21,070 nucleotides of DNA, from IMG/VR virus record IMGVR_UViG_3300046001_002927, positions 1 to 21,070 of that record, one strand, 5' to 3'. Source of the stretch: a virus. The translations under genes and the position numbers were made by a program. Position 1 is the first letter of the stretch; every line of letters begins with the position of its first letter. Below, piece after piece: positions 6,188-12,209 of the stretch. Under the pieces are notes generated by a model, which had not been told where the DNA came from, did no database searches, and worked only from the letters and a program-made list of their open reading frames with translations.

Positions 6188-6522
6188 TTTCTCCAGGCAG
6201 AGCAGGCTCCACCTGAACCATAATGCCGCCCAAGATAGGCAAGGGCTGCAATCATTTGTGCTGCTGGAGCCTCTGAGCGTTTCATACCCAGATTATCCAT
6301 TGTGCCATCCAGTAATTGGCCTATGCCTTCGGCTGAACTAACTGGATTCTTGCGATCATTCCAATTGCTTTCTTTAGCCATTAGTTGATCCCAACATTTA
6401 AAATCTTTAGCATCAAGCAACTCTTTCGCCAGTTCCCTGGGATCAACTTGCTCAATTAGGAGTTTTTTCTCAATTGGGATTGCCACTTGAGGATTTGCTC
6501 CACTTATGACTAAAGAAGTCAT
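6163..6522 (-). CDS. Transglycosylase/lysozyme-like muralytic protein
   Basis: A 119-residue protein whose residues about 40-119 match the SLT-like domain of actinobacterial resuscitation or aggregation-promoting proteins: the catalytic-Glu motif AKESNWN, then SSAEGIGQLL, and the terminal block YLGRHYGSGGACSAWRKW. It should act on peptidoglycan outside the membrane, or as a virion lysin. The ATG at 6520-6522 overlaps the TGA of whiB. However, the same frame stays open for 24 more codons and encodes a positively charged, hydrophobic stretch ending in S-G-A, a typical signal peptide. An AAAGGAG (6590-6596) lies seven bases before an in-frame ATC (6580-6582). Either a non-standard start or the shorter form is possible. 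Confidence 0.7.
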   Translation of the reverse strand: MTSLVISGANPQVAIPIEKKLLIEQVDPRELAKELLDAKDFKCWDQLMAKESNWNDRKNPVSSAEGIGQLLDGTMDNLGMKRSEAPAAQMIAALAYLGRHYGSGGACSAWRKWQKLKYW

Positions 6523-6995
6523 TGCGCTAACCCCGACGATGAGCGCAATTCTTGCTGTGAGTTTTCTATATTCAGGTTTGATTGGATTGCTCCTTTCATT
6601 TTCATCTTTTTATATCGGCGTATCATTTCTTTTACATAAGAAGTGTGAACCTTTAAAAAAGATGCTATGTGTTCGGGAGAACTTCCTTCATCGTGCATTT
6701 TCCGAACAATCTTGGCTTTACCTTTGCGTTCCACGAATAGAGATTGATTTCTAAACAATCTCCTGCGCATCTCGCCAGTAGTTCCGCCCCAAATGCCGAA
6801 AGTAATTCTCTCCTTTATGGCGTATTCCAAGCATTCCTTTCTATGTATGCAGCCGTTGCAAATTGCTTGCAACTCTGGGAGGCGCTCTGCCTCTTGGGTT
6901 TTTCCATCGGGAAAAAAGTAATCTTTGTTTTCCAGTTCGGCACATTTGGCCTCTGGAAACCTAGGGGAATTGGATATAAGTTCAAAGGAGTTCAT
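6519..6995 (-). CDS. WhiB-family transcriptional regulator with extra C-terminal HTH
   Basis: A 158-residue protein with the WhiB signature: C18, then C46-x2-C49-x5-C55 to bind a 4Fe-4S cluster, and the turn GIWGG at 67-71 followed by RRRLFR. WhiB proteins bind the principal sigma factor and modulate host promoters; phage copies can reprogramme the host. After the WhiB domain, residues about 95-130 form a second helical unit with a helix-turn-helix look (GSSPEHIASFLKVHTSYVKEMI). The last 25 residues are polar and lie over the start frame of the next gene. The start overlaps the stop of the resolvase-like gene. This is the strongest evidence for an actinobacterial host. Confidence 0.9.
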   Translation of the reverse strand: MNSFELISNSPRFPEAKCAELENKDYFFPDGKTQEAERLPELQAICNGCIHRKECLEYAIKERITFGIWGGTTGEMRRRLFRNQSLFVERKGKAKIVRKMHDEGSSPEHIASFLKVHTSYVKEMIRRYKKMKMKGAIQSNLNIENSQQELRSSSGLAQ

Positions 6996-7339
6996 TTATT
7001 AGAAAGCCATTGATTTAAATCCTGAATTACCCAAGATTTATCTATCCCTGCATTTCGCCTTTTTACAATTACATAAGCAGGCGGAATGAAATCTAAATTG
7101 CGTGCCATTGCATAATTCTCGGCTTCAATCTGAGCCTCTGCCCAAAAGGTGGGAAGGTCTAACTTCTTACGATTCTTTAATTCTAAAACATAGGTTGAGC
7201 CAGCGATGATGATTACTAAATCACCTTCATCTTTGGCGCCTGCCTTGGTCAAACGCTCCGCCACGACACCAGCAGAGCGCAAGAATTTAAGAACTGCGGT
7301 TTCAAATGCCGCACCCTTCCTACCATTTGGATTTGCCAC
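6992..7339 (-). CDS. PD-(D/E)XK nuclease, Holliday-junction-resolvase-like
   Basis: A 115-residue protein with the archaeal-Hjc-like plan: GRKGAAFE (E13) at the N-terminus, D40 in DEGDLVI, and E53-L-K55 in VLELKNRKK. These are the acidic and Lys residues of a small PD-(D/E)XK core. The size fits a junction resolvase that cuts branched DNA during replication and packaging. Other structure-specific or VRR-NUC-type nucleases share this core, so the substrate is inferred. It overlaps its neighbours by one to four bases on both sides. Confidence 0.75.
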   Translation of the reverse strand: MANPNGRKGAAFETAVLKFLRSAGVVAERLTKAGAKDEGDLVIIIAGSTYVLELKNRKKLDLPTFWAEAQIEAENYAMARNLDFIPPAYVIVKRRNAGIDKSWVIQDLNQWLSNK

Positions 7340-7674
7340 TATCGCACAATTTCCAATCTAACTTTGTTTTTATCTTGAACAACCTGGATAATCTCCTGGG
7401 CTAAATCAAGCAACTCTCGCTCAGTTAGTTTTGCAATCTTAATTGCCATCGGTGGCAGATTCCTGCGGATGTTATCTAAACGCAAGGTTGCGCCGTCATC
7501 ACGCAAATCGGCATTGGATGCCTTCTTCATTTCGGCGAAATCAATCACATCAACCTCATTGCTTACAGATTCAATAAGATCAACGCAAGATTCCTGCTCC
7601 TCTAAATAAAGATGGTAGGAGCCATCGTTGGCGATAAAAATTTTAAATACATCGCTCCAGGTGTTATCGCTCAT
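7339..7674 (-). CDS. Hypothetical protein, 111 residues
   Basis: I do not recognise this protein. It is soluble and acidic, with strands at the start (VFKIFIANDGSYHLYL) and helices at the end (KLTERELLDLAQEIIQVV). It has one cysteine and no motif of a known enzyme. Its ATG overlaps the TGA of the small membrane protein upstream, and its stop shares a base with the nuclease start, so it is part of the same leftward operon. Confidence 0.65.
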   Translation of the reverse strand: MSDNTWSDVFKIFIANDGSYHLYLEEQESCVDLIESVSNEVDVIDFAEMKKASNADLRDDGATLRLDNIRRNLPPMAIKIAKLTERELLDLAQEIIQVVQDKNKVRLEIVR

Positions 7675-7820
7675 TTTGTTAATGCCTTCTTCATCTTGGC
7701 TCTGCTCTTTTCAGCCTTCTTAACCTGGGCTACAACATCTACCCCATTAGTTAGAATTGTGGCGAAGTAGGCCCCTAATAGAGCCAAAAGCGCAGCACCA
7801 GCCATTATTGCCATTTCCAT
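7671..7820 (-). CDS. 49-residue single-pass membrane protein
   Basis: A short gene at the head of the leftward early block. ATG 7818-7820 follows an AAGGGGG ribosome binding site seven bases away, and the TGA overlaps the next gene's ATG. Residues about 3-25 form one hydrophobic segment (AIMAGAALLALLGAYFATIL). The C-terminal half is strongly basic (Lys/Arg-rich), suggesting a cytoplasmic tail. Its role is unknown; small phage membrane proteins of this type may act on the host membrane or in superinfection exclusion. It is the first leftward gene after the divergent promoter region. Confidence 0.65.
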   Translation of the reverse strand: MEMAIMAGAALLALLGAYFATILTNGVDVVAQVKKAEKSRAKMKKALTK

Positions 7821-7895
7821 TTCTATACCCCCTTTTAAGTGCCTAGATGCCCAGGCGTGGCTTTATTGTGGCACACATAACTCTTAATTGCGCTT

Positions 7896-8007
7896 AGCCT
7901 AGGCCGACACGCCGAGGCTGGATTAGGCCTTTGATTTGACTGTATAGGCAGATGTCTATACTCTTATCTTATTGGAACAGAGAGTTCCATATAAAGGGAG
8001 GCACCAA
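7896..8007 (+). promoter_or_regulatory. Rightward promoter, operator-like repeat and leader (copy 1)
   Basis: TTGACT (7936-7941) with TATACT (7957-7962) makes a plausible promoter with a short 15-base spacer; TACTCT at 7959-7964 gives 17. An inverted repeat GTATAG-N8-CTATAC (7942-7947, 7956-7961) overlaps spacer and -10, so it looks like a repressor site. The leader has a hairpin, TGGAAC (7973-7978) with GTTCCA (7984-7989), then AAAGGGAGGCACCAAATG containing the ribosome binding site and start. A GC-rich dyad (AGCCT 7896-7900, AGGCT 7915-7919) and GACACGCCGA (7906-7915) lie upstream. Nearly the whole unit recurs at 9243-9346. Confidence 0.7.
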
Positions 8008-8208
8008 ATGAAATACACAATTAAGCATCATAAGTTAAACAATCAATGGTATGTAGTTACAAAAAATCCAGCATTAACTTATTCAACTGTTACATGGTTT
8101 GATACAAAAGCAGATGCACAACAATACATAAATGAAGAAATTGCATATAGCAAAGAACGCATGAAAGATATTGTTTCAATATCAGATTATTTTAAGTTGG
8201 CCAACTAA
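8008..8208 (+). CDS. Hypothetical protein, first gene of rightward operon
   Basis: A 66-residue protein I do not recognise. It reads as an alpha/beta fold: strands at KYTIKHHKLNNQWYVVTK, then TWFDTKADAQQYINEEI, which resembles small domains where a strand is followed by an AxxYI helix. The start is ATG 8008-8010, eight bases after GGGAGG. The in-frame TTG at 7972 falls inside the leader hairpin and is not credible. The gene is AT-rich and uses mostly A/T-ending codons. It shares its leader with the gene at 9344, which suggests coordinated, strong expression. Confidence 0.7.
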   Translation: MKYTIKHHKLNNQWYVVTKNPALTYSTVTWFDTKADAQQYINEEIAYSKERMKDIVSISDYFKLAN

Positions 8209-8405
8209 TGCCTAAATTTAAGATTGGCGATAGAGTTTTTTATCAAAATCAATTAGCAACCATAATGGATGTGCATAATTATTTGCCGACTAAATCTGGC
8301 AAAAAGAAATTATTATGGTACTCAGTGCAATTAGATGGAATGCGCTCTCAATATGCAGTTGCACAAAAAACCAATAGTTTAAAAAAAGCAAAGGAAGGTA
8401 ACTAA
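8208..8405 (+). CDS. Hypothetical small protein, SH3/KOW-like barrel
   Basis: A 65-residue basic protein. It begins FKIGDRVFYQNQLATIMDV and continues LLWYSVQLDG, a pattern common in small SH3-like or KOW-like beta barrels that carry a G-D-x-V turn. Such folds often bind nucleic acid or proteins, but the role here is unknown. ATG 8208-8210 shares a base with the previous stop (TAATG) and its own stop shares a base with the next ATG, so it is the second gene in a coupled string. Confidence 0.65.
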   Translation: MPKFKIGDRVFYQNQLATIMDVHNYLPTKSGKKKLLWYSVQLDGMRSQYAVAQKTNSLKKAKEGN

Positions 8406-8566
8406 TGCAACGCTCTAAAAGATATTATCAGGTGCGAACAGTAGCCAGAGCAACTTTCTGGTTACTGGCACTGGCCACGATTTACTTCTTGGCAACTCAT
8501 ATCAACTACACGCCAGATGGCTACTGTTTCGGATCAATGAATGAATGTTACTTAGGAGGCAAATAA
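8405..8566 (+). CDS. 53-residue membrane-anchored protein with two external cysteines
   Basis: It starts at ATG 8405-8407 in a TAATG overlap. The N-terminus is basic (QRSKRYYQVR), followed by one hydrophobic segment at about residues 16-32 (ATFWLLALATIYFLA). The C-terminal 20 residues contain C41 and C48. By the positive-inside rule the cysteines would be outside the membrane and could form a disulphide. No known family is recognised. A role at the envelope, such as blocking other phages, is only a guess from context. Confidence 0.6.
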   Translation: MQRSKRYYQVRTVARATFWLLALATIYFLATHINYTPDGYCFGSMNECYLGGK

Positions 8567-8740
8567 ATGTTTAAATATGCAACAGAGGGCGCAAAGATTC
8601 ATACTTTAAAAATCTGCGACATGTGCGAGAAATGGCACGCTATCTGGTTTATTACTTACCAGCATCCAAATGCTGAGAAGTATTCAGTTAATGTTTGTGT
8701 ATATTGCAAGAAAAAGAATGCTGAATGGGAGGTGAAATAA
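8567..8740 (+). CDS. 57-residue zinc-ribbon protein
   Basis: ATG 8567-8569 directly follows the previous stop, with an AGGAGG at 8554-8559. The protein has CDMC at residues 17-20 and CVYC at 44-47, the usual spacing for a small treble-clef or zinc ribbon, with aromatic residues between (WHAIWFITY). Such proteins may bind DNA, RNA or a host protein. Function is unknown. It is the fourth gene in the rightward string. Confidence 0.65.
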   Translation: MFKYATEGAKIHTLKICDMCEKWHAIWFITYQHPNAEKYSVNVCVYCKKKNAEWEVK

Positions 8741-8908
8741 ATGGCTGCAATGAAAGAACTCTTTATCGAGATTCAAATGGATATGTTAGCCTCAGCCGAA
8801 GTTTTGGCGGTGGCAAGTAATAGTGCTGATCCAGAGGAAATGAGCAGGGCTATCTATACCAGTATGAAAGTTTTAAATCCGCATCTAAAAATGTTATTAG
8901 GAGAGTAA
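8741..8908 (+). CDS. 55-residue helical hypothetical protein
   Basis: ATG 8741-8743 follows the preceding stop without a gap, and a GGGAGG at 8727-8732 serves as ribosome binding site. The protein is almost entirely amphipathic helix with many Met, Leu and Ala residues and no cysteines; it could form a small helical bundle or dimer. No family is recognised. Its stop shares a base with the start of the ribbon-helix-helix gene, suggesting coupled expression. Confidence 0.6.
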   Translation: MAAMKELFIEIQMDMLASAEVLAVASNSADPEEMSRAIYTSMKVLNPHLKMLLGE

Positions 8909-9039
8909 TGAGCGCCAAGCCACAAAGATCAGTAAGAGTTTCAGATGTAATCTGGAATAAGTTAAAAATCAAGGCAGCAGCCGAGGGCAAAACCGCCTCT
9001 GAGGTAATCAATGATTATCTAAAGGATTACATCAAGTGA
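8908..9039 (+). CDS. Ribbon-helix-helix DNA-binding protein
   Basis: A 43-residue protein with the full Arc/MetJ/CopG plan: a short strand RSVRVSDVI that inserts in the major groove as a dimer ribbon, helix WNKLKIKAAAEGK, then TASEVINDYLKDYI. Such proteins are usually repressors, and often autorepressors. The inverted repeats at the two rightward promoters are natural candidate targets; this is inference. It lies sixth in the operon, coupled by TAATG and GTGA overlaps. Confidence 0.75.
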   Translation: MSAKPQRSVRVSDVIWNKLKIKAAAEGKTASEVINDYLKDYIK

Positions 9040-9269
9040 AGTTGGTTTGGATGGTGCTGGTAGTGCTGGTAGCAATCGGCAAAGGCAGGCGAGTTCTGCC
9101 CTGGGCTATTGTGGGTTACCTGGGCGGTTGGATCGCCCTAGGCGTGGTTCTACTCAGCCGCCAGCGCCCCCTGCGCCCAGTTGCCCCCTGGTTGCTGGAT
9201 TTGGGCTATCAGAGCCAGGCTAAGCGTGCAGTTGCCAAGATAGACACGCCGAAGGACATATTAGGTTAG
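9036..9269 (+). CDS. GC-rich small membrane protein
   Basis: A 77-residue protein starting at GTG 9036-9038, overlapping the TGA of the ribbon-helix-helix gene. It has two hydrophobic segments, about residues 2-14 and 21-41, divided by a basic GKGRR loop, and a basic soluble tail from residue 42. The DNA is clearly more GC-rich than the rest of the operon, with G/C-ending codons, so it may have a different origin. No family is recognised. Holin-like or envelope functions are possible. Confidence 0.6.
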   Translation: MKLVWMVLVVLVAIGKGRRVLPWAIVGYLGGWIALGVVLLSRQRPLRPVAPWLLDLGYQSQAKRAVAKIDTPKDILG

Positions 9270-9343
9270 ATTTGCATGTATAGACGATTGCCTATACACT
9301 TATCCCATCGGAACAAAAGGTTCCAAATAAAGGGAGGCACCAA
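9243..9343 (+). promoter_or_regulatory. Rightward promoter, operator-like repeat and leader (copy 2)
   Basis: This is a second copy of the module at 7906-8010. TTGCAT (9272-9277) and TATACA (9293-9298) again have a 15-base spacer. The inverted repeat GTATAG-N8-CTATAC is at 9278-9283 and 9292-9297. The leader hairpin is GGAAC (9310-9314) with GTTCC (9320-9324), again with a five-base loop. The ribosome binding segment AAAGGGAGGCACCAAATG is identical. GACACGCCGA at 9243-9252 is also shared and lies at the end of the preceding gene. Confidence 0.7.
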
Positions 9344-9640
9344 ATGAACGCAAAGAAAGTAACAGCAGATCAGAAGTTAGCATTTGTAGAAAAAATAATT
9401 GCTTCAGATGTTTTTAATTCATCTGAGGTTGCAGCAGTAGCAATCCTTCAACAATTAGTTGATGATGCTAAAAAAGAAATTGCAACTCAGTTTGTAAATA
9501 AGCAAGATGCAGATGCTCGCAAAATTGGCAAGATGATTGCTAATAAAAAAGAAGCAATTAAGGTTGCAGCAAATGTTGTAAGTTTTGATACAGATACAGT
9601 TGCTGGCGCTTATGCCCGTGAGTTGGGAGTTAAACTTTAA
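9344..9640 (+). CDS. Hypothetical helical protein under its own promoter
   Basis: A 98-residue, Ala/Lys-rich, mostly helical protein I do not recognise. It has no cysteine or membrane segment. Residues 1-50 look like two helices (KLAFVEKII, VAAVAILQQLVDDAKKEI), then a basic central region (RKIGKMIANKKEAIKVAA) and a short C-terminus. The start is fixed by the same leader and ribosome binding site as the gene at 8008, and a strong terminator follows six bases after the stop. A single short gene with its own promoter and terminator suggests high or timed expression. Confidence 0.7.
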   Translation: MNAKKVTADQKLAFVEKIIASDVFNSSEVAAVAILQQLVDDAKKEIATQFVNKQDADARKIGKMIANKKEAIKVAANVVSFDTDTVAGAYARELGVKL

Positions 9641-9645
9641 AAAAG

Positions 9646-9692
9646 AAAAAAATCCCTACCTTCGCCGACGGCTGGCGAGGTAGGGATTTTTT
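9646..9692. terminator. Bidirectional intrinsic terminator
   Basis: AAAAAATCCCTACC (9647-9660) pairs with GGTAGGGATTTTTT (9679-9692), with CGCC/GGCG (9663-9666, 9674-9677) inside. T-runs follow the stem on both strands. It separates the rightward operon ending at 9640 from the leftward late operon ending at 9691, so it can stop both. Confidence 0.9.
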
Positions 9693-10554
9693 ATTGGGCC
9701 ATTGCCTGAGCAATGCCCTGCTCCAAAGAAATCTTTGGCTCATATATTTGATTCATAAATCTTGGATTACCAACACGATACTCAACTCCAACTGGTGCAG
9801 TTGGATCAGTTTGAATTGGTGCTAAGTAACCAGCAGATAGCATCATCATCTCTGCTAATTCAATAAAAGAGGTTGCCCTACCAGAGCAGATATTCATAAC
9901 TTCAACGCCGTTAATTACGGCTGCAAAAGTTGCTTCAACTACATCATCAATATGCACAAAATCTCTTACTTGCTCACCTGTTCCCCATATTTTAAATGGG
10001 CTGGCTTTTGCTTTTGCTCTAGCAACAAAAGATGGGAATGGATAATCTAAAGATTGATCAGCGCCATAACCTGAGAATGGGCGAAGGATACTTACCTTCA
10101 AGCCTTCATCCCTGGCGTATTGCGCAAGCATCTCACCAGTTAATTTGCTCCAGCCATAAGTTTGATCAGGCGTTCTAATGTGTTCTAAATTTATATCTTG
10201 CTCAGATAATCTCATCTTAAATCTTGATCGCTGCAACATTGTTGGATAGGCAGCAGAGGATGAGAAGTAAACGATTCGACCAGGGCGAGTTCTAAGCGCC
10301 CACTGGAATAGATCAGAATCTATCGCCAGGTCGGTGGCAACTGCCAAAGGATTACCTTCAATGGTGGCACGGCCACCGACTACGGCGGCTAAGTGAATGA
10401 CTACATCAAAGTAAGTGTTATCGGCTGCAAAGAATTTGCGAGCATCAATGCCTGATTTAATATCAAAGCCAAATACATCATTATTTTTTTCATCTAAGGC
10501 TCGATGAAAGGCTCTACCTACAAAACCTTCATTGCCAGTAATTAGAATTTTCAT
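9691..10554 (-). CDS. NAD-dependent sugar-nucleotide epimerase/dehydratase
   Basis: A 287-residue extended short-chain dehydrogenase. The Rossmann glycine motif TGNEGFVG is at residues 6-13, D31 may bind the NAD ribose, and the catalytic triad is S99/S100 with Y133-x3-K137 (YGWSK). The family converts nucleotide sugars such as UDP-glucose or GDP-mannose derivatives; the exact substrate cannot be read here. The length is slightly short of typical (about 300-340). It is the last gene of the late operon and overlaps the glycosyltransferase by four bases, so the pair probably makes and transfers a sugar for the virion or host surface. Confidence 0.85.
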   Translation of the reverse strand: MKILITGNEGFVGRAFHRALDEKNNDVFGFDIKSGIDARKFFAADNTYFDVVIHLAAVVGGRATIEGNPLAVATDLAIDSDLFQWALRTRPGRIVYFSSSAAYPTMLQRSRFKMRLSEQDINLEHIRTPDQTYGWSKLTGEMLAQYARDEGLKVSILRPFSGYGADQSLDYPFPSFVARAKAKASPFKIWGTGEQVRDFVHIDDVVEATFAAVINGVEVMNICSGRATSFIELAEMMMLSAGYLAPIQTDPTAPVGVEYRVGNPRFMNQIYEPKISLEQGIAQAMAQ

Positions 10555-11225
10555 TTAAGTTTTGCCAATAAATCCTGATACTCCGCACCAGCCATATAAG
10601 CATCAAAGGCAACTTTATCGGCTGAGTAAACTTCAGGAGCATTTACCCTAGCGTAATTATCATCCATTGGCGCCTTGCCATTGAAGGCGTGGCAATGCTC
10701 AATTACTACCTCTGGCATATATTTAATCTTATCTAAATCCTGACCAAGTTTTAGCCAGAAATTATCAAGATATAGATGGCGCAAATTATCTGGCACCATT
10801 CCACGCAATTCTTTAACTATCGTGTTGGACATCGCAACGGCAGTTGGCAGGCTAGCGCCTTGAAATAGATCATTGCCGTAAACAATATCTGAGCCAGAAT
10901 AAAGTTGCTCAACAAATAACTCATCCCAGTTTTTAGTTCTTGGCCTGTGGTCATCGCCCATAAATGCAAAGTTATCAACATCATCAATATATTGGCGTGC
11001 AACATAATTTAACGGGAAAGCCATTCCGCCAGTTGTATTGTGAATCATTAATACAGATTCATTTGGCAGTTTCCAAGAGTATTCACTGCGAGTTTCATCG
11101 GTAAAATCTACGATGTAGATTCGCCTGGATTTTGTTTCTGTATCTACAAAAGCCTGCTCTAACGCTACGGCGTTATCTGGGCGGCCTCTAGTTGGAATTA
11201 AGATTATTAAATCAGTTTCGACCAT
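10551..11225 (-). CDS. Glycosyltransferase-like protein (GT-A fold)
   Basis: A 224-residue protein. The N-terminus LIILIPTRGRPDNAVAL is the typical first strand and loop of GT-A transferases. FMGDDHRPR near residue 88 is a DxD-type metal-binding motif, and LYLDNFWLKLG with a later EHCH near residue 177 fits the acceptor side and metal ligand. It would transfer a sugar from a nucleotide donor, perhaps the one made by the epimerase next door. The acceptor is unknown. The start overlaps the end of the DUF6378-like gene by 14 bases. Confidence 0.75.
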   Translation of the reverse strand: MVETDLIILIPTRGRPDNAVALEQAFVDTETKSRRIYIVDFTDETRSEYSWKLPNESVLMIHNTTGGMAFPLNYVARQYIDDVDNFAFMGDDHRPRTKNWDELFVEQLYSGSDIVYGNDLFQGASLPTAVAMSNTIVKELRGMVPDNLRHLYLDNFWLKLGQDLDKIKYMPEVVIEHCHAFNGKAPMDDNYARVNAPEVYSADKVAFDAYMAGAEYQDLLAKLK

Positions 11226-11478
11226 TGGCTAACTCCCCAGCAATGGCAAAATAAGCGGCGCCGTCTATGTAATTATCAGCCTTATAGGTTTCCATTGATC
11301 TGGCTACTTTAATTAATGCACAAATCATTGCACTTTGTTCTAGTGTTATCTCGCAATCGAGATAAACAGATAGAAGCCTGCTAATACGAGTAAAGTTAAT
11401 AGCAGGCGTTCCATAAGCGTTTTGCCTATCGGCGTGAGTAAGCCTCTTGGCCTCATCTAAAATTTCCCCCCGATTCAT
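11212..11478 (-). CDS. DUF6378-like phage protein
   Basis: An 88-residue helical protein. The block AKRLTHADRQNAYGTPAINF, followed by ALIKVARSMETYKADNYIDGAAYFAIA, matches the DUF6378 family common in phages. The conserved acidic and Lys residues in the helices recall small all-alpha nucleotide-binding folds, but no function has been shown to my knowledge. The start has a GGGGG site upstream. It lies between lysis genes and sugar genes, which does not clarify its role. Confidence 0.7.
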   Translation of the reverse strand: MNRGEILDEAKRLTHADRQNAYGTPAINFTRISRLLSVYLDCEITLEQSAMICALIKVARSMETYKADNYIDGAAYFAIAGELANGRN

Positions 11479-11480
11479 TT

Positions 11481-11672
11481 TTACTTTGAACCTTTACCAA
11501 ATTCTGTTGCTTTAGGATCAAGCGCCTTCAAAATTGGGCCTGCGCAAGATGCCACAAATGCGGCTCCTAATGCTTTTGGTGAAGTTTCACCAGCAAGATA
11601 AAGTGCTAGAACAGATGCGAACGCTGCTCGCAAATAGGTTGAAGCAATTGCGATTAGTTTTTCTTGGGTCAT
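11481..11672 (-). CDS. Small membrane protein, holin candidate
   Basis: A 63-residue protein with hydrophobic, Ala-rich segments at about residues 5-27 and 32-48 and a polar C-terminus (LDPKATEFGKGSK). I recall similar proteins in actinophages beside endolysins, sometimes annotated as holins. Here it comes directly after the CHAP endolysin in the transcript, seven bases downstream, which supports a lysis role. Two other small membrane proteins upstream are rival candidates. Confidence 0.6.
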   Translation of the reverse strand: MTQEKLIAIASTYLRAAFASVLALYLAGETSPKALGAAFVASCAGPILKALDPKATEFGKGSK

Positions 11673-11679
11673 TTTTTTC

Positions 11680-12189
11680 CTATTCTTTGTAAGTAGGTTT
11701 GCCGAATCCTACAATGAATACTGGCAAGGATGGTTTTAACTTACCACCATTTTTCTTTTTGTAGGCACGAACCTTTAGGCAACACTCGCCCCCGTTGCGC
11801 TGATCGCCCTTTTTATTTGAGGCGGTATTGCCCTCAACAGTGGTTACAGTACCATCGCCATTATCTGAAACTACTATTCCAATATGTGAGATGCGATCTA
11901 CGCCATCTCCAGGGAAATCAAAGAAGGCTAAATCACCTGGTAGCGGTGTTGCCACCTGGACATCTTGCCATTTTTTATTTTTAATAAAAGCATCGGCGCC
12001 AGCCTTTGTTGAAACTACATTAGGGATTTTTAATCCTACTTGAGCAGCGCACCACATAACAAAGGAACCGCACCAGGGTTGGAAATTAACCTTAGTGAAT
12101 GCTCCATATTTAGTTTGGTTATCTTTTGGCCCTTCAATGTAACCAACCTCGGCTTTTGCTACTTCAACAATCTTTAATCTTTGGCTCAT
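11680..12189 (-). CDS. Endolysin with CHAP peptidase/amidase domain
   Basis: A 169-residue single-domain enzyme that should cut peptidoglycan cross-links or the amide bond. The CHAP catalytic residues are visible: C40 in PWCGSFV, H102 in SHIGIVV and E119 in VEGNT. PGDLAFF at 84-90 is also typical. No signal peptide or separate cell-wall binding domain is seen, although the basic C-terminal 40 residues could help wall binding. It needs a holin, and membrane proteins lie on both sides. The start has GAGGGGA upstream. Confidence 0.85.
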   Translation of the reverse strand: MSQRLKIVEVAKAEVGYIEGPKDNQTKYGAFTKVNFQPWCGSFVMWCAAQVGLKIPNVVSTKAGADAFIKNKKWQDVQVATPLPGDLAFFDFPGDGVDRISHIGIVVSDNGDGTVTTVEGNTASNKKGDQRNGGECCLKVRAYKKKNGGKLKPSLPVFIVGFGKPTYKE

Positions 12190-12209
12190 ATTCCCCTCAT
12201 TCGGTTGAA

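Noticed and set aside
7972-8007. TTG-start extension of the first rightward gene
   Set aside because: The 12 extra codons cover the conserved leader hairpin and the ribosome binding site. The same leader precedes the ATG of the gene at 9344.
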